The position numbers and the translations under genes were made by a program. This document shows, piece after piece, positions 60,717 to 64,000 of a stretch of DNA of 64,000 nucleotides. Source of the DNA: Malania oleifera (lineage: Eukaryota; Streptophyta; Magnoliopsida; Santalales; Ximeniaceae); the NCBI RefSeq assembly GCF_029873635.1, contig NC_080428.1:69771101-69835100 (forward strand). The letters are read 5' to 3'. Each line of letters opens with the position of its first letter. Positions within the stretch are counted from its first letter, which is position 1. The notes below the pieces were generated by a model. The model had not been told where the DNA came from and did no database searches. It saw nothing but the letters and a program-made list of their open reading frames with translations.

Positions 60717-63700
60717 AGTAGTATCAGAGCCAAGTTAATAGACTGTCAGGTTAGCAGTTTGAGTTATGGAAGTAAATACTAGTAGAATGAATAATCTCAA
60801 TGGTTCAAATTATCACATATGGAAAGGAAAAATGAAGGATCTTTTTTATGTGAAAGATTATTACCTACCGGTGTTTAGTGCTGAAAAATCAGAAAAAAAG
60901 TTTGATGAGGAATGAACTTTGTTACATCGACAGGTGTGTGGGTATATCAGGCAGTGGGTAGATGATAATGTTTTGAACCATATTAGTGGAGAGACAAATG
61001 CACGTTCTTTATGGAGTAAGCTTGAACAACTATATGTTAGAAAGATTGGAAATAATAAGTTGTTTCTGATTAAGCAAATGATGGCTTTGAGGTACCAAGA
61101 TGGGACTCCTTCATCTCATCACCTGAATACATTCCAAGAAATTATTAATCAGTTTGTTGGAATGAGTATTAAGTTTGATGATGAGATATAAGGGTTATGG
61201 TTGCTTGGTTCATTACCGGACTCGTGGGAGACGCTTAGAACTTCATTATCCAACTCCGCTCCAGAAGGTGTAATCTCAGTAGATATGACCAAGAGCTGTT
61301 TGCTAAATAAAGAGATGAGAAGAAAAACACAGGGATCCTCTTCACAGTCAGAGATCTTGGTTACAAAAAAGAGGCGGATAAGTAAGAGCAAAGGTCTAAA
61401 GAATAGAGATAATAGTAGAAGCAAGTCCAACAAGTTTGCAAATGTTAAGTGTCATCATTGCAGGAAAAAGGGGCACATTAAGAAATATTGCAAGCAATTG
61501 AAGAAAGAAAACAAGAATGAGAAAGGGAAGGGTATGAAGAATGGAGATGACAAAGATGGTGATGATAGAGTTGCTACCACGACTCCTGCAGAATTCCTCA
61601 TTGTTTATGATGATGAGATGATGAATGTTGCATACCATAAGACCAACTGGGTGATTGACAGTGGTGCCTCCATTCATGCTACATCTTGGAAGGATCACTT
61701 TACATCTTATAGATCTGGTGACTTTGGAACAGTAAATATGGGCAATGATGGCTTGGTTAAAGTCATTGGAATTGGGGATGTGTATCTGAAGACAAATAAT
61801 GACACCAATTTAGTTCTTAGAGATATGAAGCATATTCCTGACATTCGTTTGAATTTGATTTCTGTAGGTAAACTTGATGACGAAGGGTACTACAGCACTT
61901 TCAGTAATAGCCAGTGGAAGCTTACTAGGGGTGCTATAGTTGTGGCTTGAGGCATGAAGCACTCTGCATTGTACGTTCTGCAAGCAAAGATCTCCAACGA
62001 CATAGTTAATGCGATGGAGGATAATGGTGCAATAGCGTTGTGGCACAAGAGACCGGCCCACATGAGTGAGAAAGGATTAGTTATATTGGGGAAGAAAAGT
62101 CTACTATGTGGACTAAAAAGTATACTTCTGAAAAGGTGTACCCATTTTTTGTCAGGGAAGCAAAGTAGAGTTTCCTTTAAGAATTCCCCTCATTCAAGAA
62201 AGTCAGAGATACTGGATTTGGTACATTCGAATGTGTGTGACCCTATGAAGACGAGAACACTTGGTGGCTCCAGATACTCTGTGACCTTCATAGATGATCA
62301 GTCAAGGAAGTTGTGGGTATATACCTTGAAGTCAAAAGACCAAGTGTTGGCTGATTTCAAGCAATTTCAAGCCCTAGTTGAGAGACAAATTGGGAAGAAA
62401 CTGAGGTGCATCCGTACTGATAACAGTGGAGAGTATTCTGGTCCATTTGATGAGTATTGTAGACAATAGACTCCTTCGAAAACTCCTCAATTGAATGGCA
62501 TAGCAGAAAGGACGAAGAGAACACTGGTTGAGAGAGTGAGATATTTGCTTTCATAAGCTCGGTTGCCAAAATCCTTTTGGAGGGAGGCATTGAGCACTGC
62601 TGTTCATGTGTTGAATCTTACATCCTGTGTTCCTCTTTAGTTTGATGTGCCAGATTAAGTTTGGACAGGTAAGGATGTTTCCTATAATCACTTGCGTGTT
62701 TTTGGGTGCAAAGCATTTGTGCATATTCCAAAAAATGAAAGGTCCAAACTTGATGAGAAAATGCGATAGTGTATATTCCTTAGCTACGGTTAAGATGAGT
62801 TTGGATACAAGCTTTATGATCCAGTTGAGAAGAAAATTGTGAGAAGTAGAGATGTAGTGTTTGTAGAAGATTAGACGATTTAGGATATTAAGAAGGCAGA
62901 GAAATCTATGTCTCAGCAGGGTGACAGTTTGACTGATATGGATCCAGTTCCTCTAAAGATTTTTCTATCTCAGGTTAAGAATGATGTTCAAGATGACCAC
63001 CAGGGTAGAGGTAATGTGGATGTTCCCTTATAGGTTCCGGGAGATGTTGAGACTAATTAACAGTTGACAGTGTTAGAGATTCCACTAGAGATTCCATCCA
63101 GGAGGTCAGAGAGAGACCGACATCCTTCCACTCGGTATTCAGCAGAACAATATGTGTTATTGACTGACGAGGGAGAGCCTTAGTGCTTTGCAGAAGCCAT
63201 GGAAGATGAACACAAGACATAGTGGGTTAAGACCATGCAAGATGAGATGCAGTCATTGCATGATGACCACACCTTTGAGTTAGTGAAGCTACCTAAAGGA
63301 AAAAGAGTTTTGGAGAACAAGTGGATTTACAAGAAGAAACCAAATGAGTTCTCTTCATGGCCATAGTACAAAGCTAGATTGGTTGTAAAAGGGTTCGGTT
63401 AGAAAAAAAGGTATTGACTTTGATGAGATCTTCTCTCCAATTGTAAATATGTCATCGATCCATATAGTACTCGGCTTAGAAGCTAGTCTTGACTTGGAAG
63501 TTGAGCAGATGGATGTGAAAACTATCTTCCTTCATGGTGATTTGGAGGAAGAGATTTATATAAAGCAGCCAGAGGGTTTAAGAGTGAAATGGAAAGTGGA
63601 TTATGTGTGCAAGATGAAGAAAAGCCTATATGGTTTGAAACAAGCACCGAGACACTGGTATAAGAAGTTTGAGTCTATTATGGGGGAGCAAGGCTACAAG

Positions 63701-64000
63701 AAGACAACTTCAGATTACTGTGTGTTTGTTAAAAAATTCTCTGATGATGATTTTATTTTCCTACTACTTTATGTGGATGACATGCTGATTGTTGGCAGGA
63801 ATGCTTCAAAGATTGACCAGTTGAAGAAGCAATTAAGTAAGTCATTTGCTATGAAGGATTTAGGGCTAGCAAAGAAAATTCTTGGCATCAGAATCAGTCG
63901 TGACAGGAGTGCCAAGAAGTTATATTTGTCACAGGAGGAGTACATTAAGAAAGTGCTTCAGAGGTTCAATATGGACAAAGTTAAAGTGGTTAGCTCTCCT
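60052..64000 (+). mobile_element. Ty1/copia element, Tnt1-like, runs off the right edge
   Basis: A left LTR starts TGTTGGGTTATTTCC at 60052 and ends about 60716. A primer site (TAGTATCAGAGCC, 60719-60731) follows. The internal part has gag with a zinc knuckle (CHHCRKKGHIKKYC, about 61449-61490), protease (WVIDSGASIHATS, about 61649), integrase (about 62000-62560) and reverse transcriptase (YVDDMLIVG, about 63770), in copia order. The text resembles Tnt1-94 of tobacco (Tork lineage). It is broken in more than ten places. The rest of RT, RNase H and the 3' LTR lie beyond the window, so LTR age cannot be read. Confidence 0.85.

Overview
The window reads as a eudicot plant nuclear genome: split host genes with GT-AG introns, AT-rich intergenic DNA, MITEs, LINEs, a tRNA-type SINE, and a large pile of nested Ty3/gypsy LTR retrotransposons. 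All calls come from reading the sequence. Family names are recalled from known plant proteins; no search was run.

Host genes. (1) A seven-exon leucine-rich-repeat receptor-like pseudokinase on + (2712-5579). (2) A RAD6-type ubiquitin-conjugating enzyme E2 of 152 residues on - (five coding exons, 7239-16948), whose large introns hold a MITE, an L1-like LINE, a SINE and an RTE-like LINE. (3) An intronless PPR gene on + (52785-54656), resembling Arabidopsis At2g02750. (4) A gamma subunit of the SnRK1 kinase on - (five coding exons, 54779-57681), resembling Arabidopsis KING1 (At3g48530). Genes 1 and 2 are convergent. Genes 3 and 4 are also convergent, with only 122 bp between their stop codons. 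All four host reading frames appear intact.

Middle 30 kb (19.6-50.5 kb). A Ty3/gypsy element on + (element B) was hit by a solo LTR inside its 5' LTR (D, 20243-22856), a near full-length element just after its primer-binding site (A, 24515-32866, -), and a second near full-length element inside gag (C, 33131-42591, -). C itself carries a 423-bp solo LTR (G). The right half of B is missing. It stops at a solo LTR (E, 45666-49985), which contains yet another solo LTR (F, 46027-48206). A further short LTR (H, 49993-50526) follows. A and C are the likeliest recent arrivals; all are broken fossils. A Tnt1-like Ty1/copia element (60052 onward) runs off the right edge.

Most unusual signal. Five LTRs (B, A, C, E, F), otherwise quite different, carry in front of the TATA box an array of a 10-12 bp palindrome with core TCGTCGACGA, spaced about 20-24 bp. 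LTR D lacks it. This looks like a shared promoter module of these retrotransposons. A second shared module (TTACTGAG, then GTCTCACCC, then TTTTCAGG) lies downstream in all the LTRs. Other points of note are two copies of a long-inverted-repeat MITE with clean 8-bp target duplications, a G-box palindrome upstream of the pseudokinase, and a 55-bp retro-inserted hairpin with a 17-bp target duplication.
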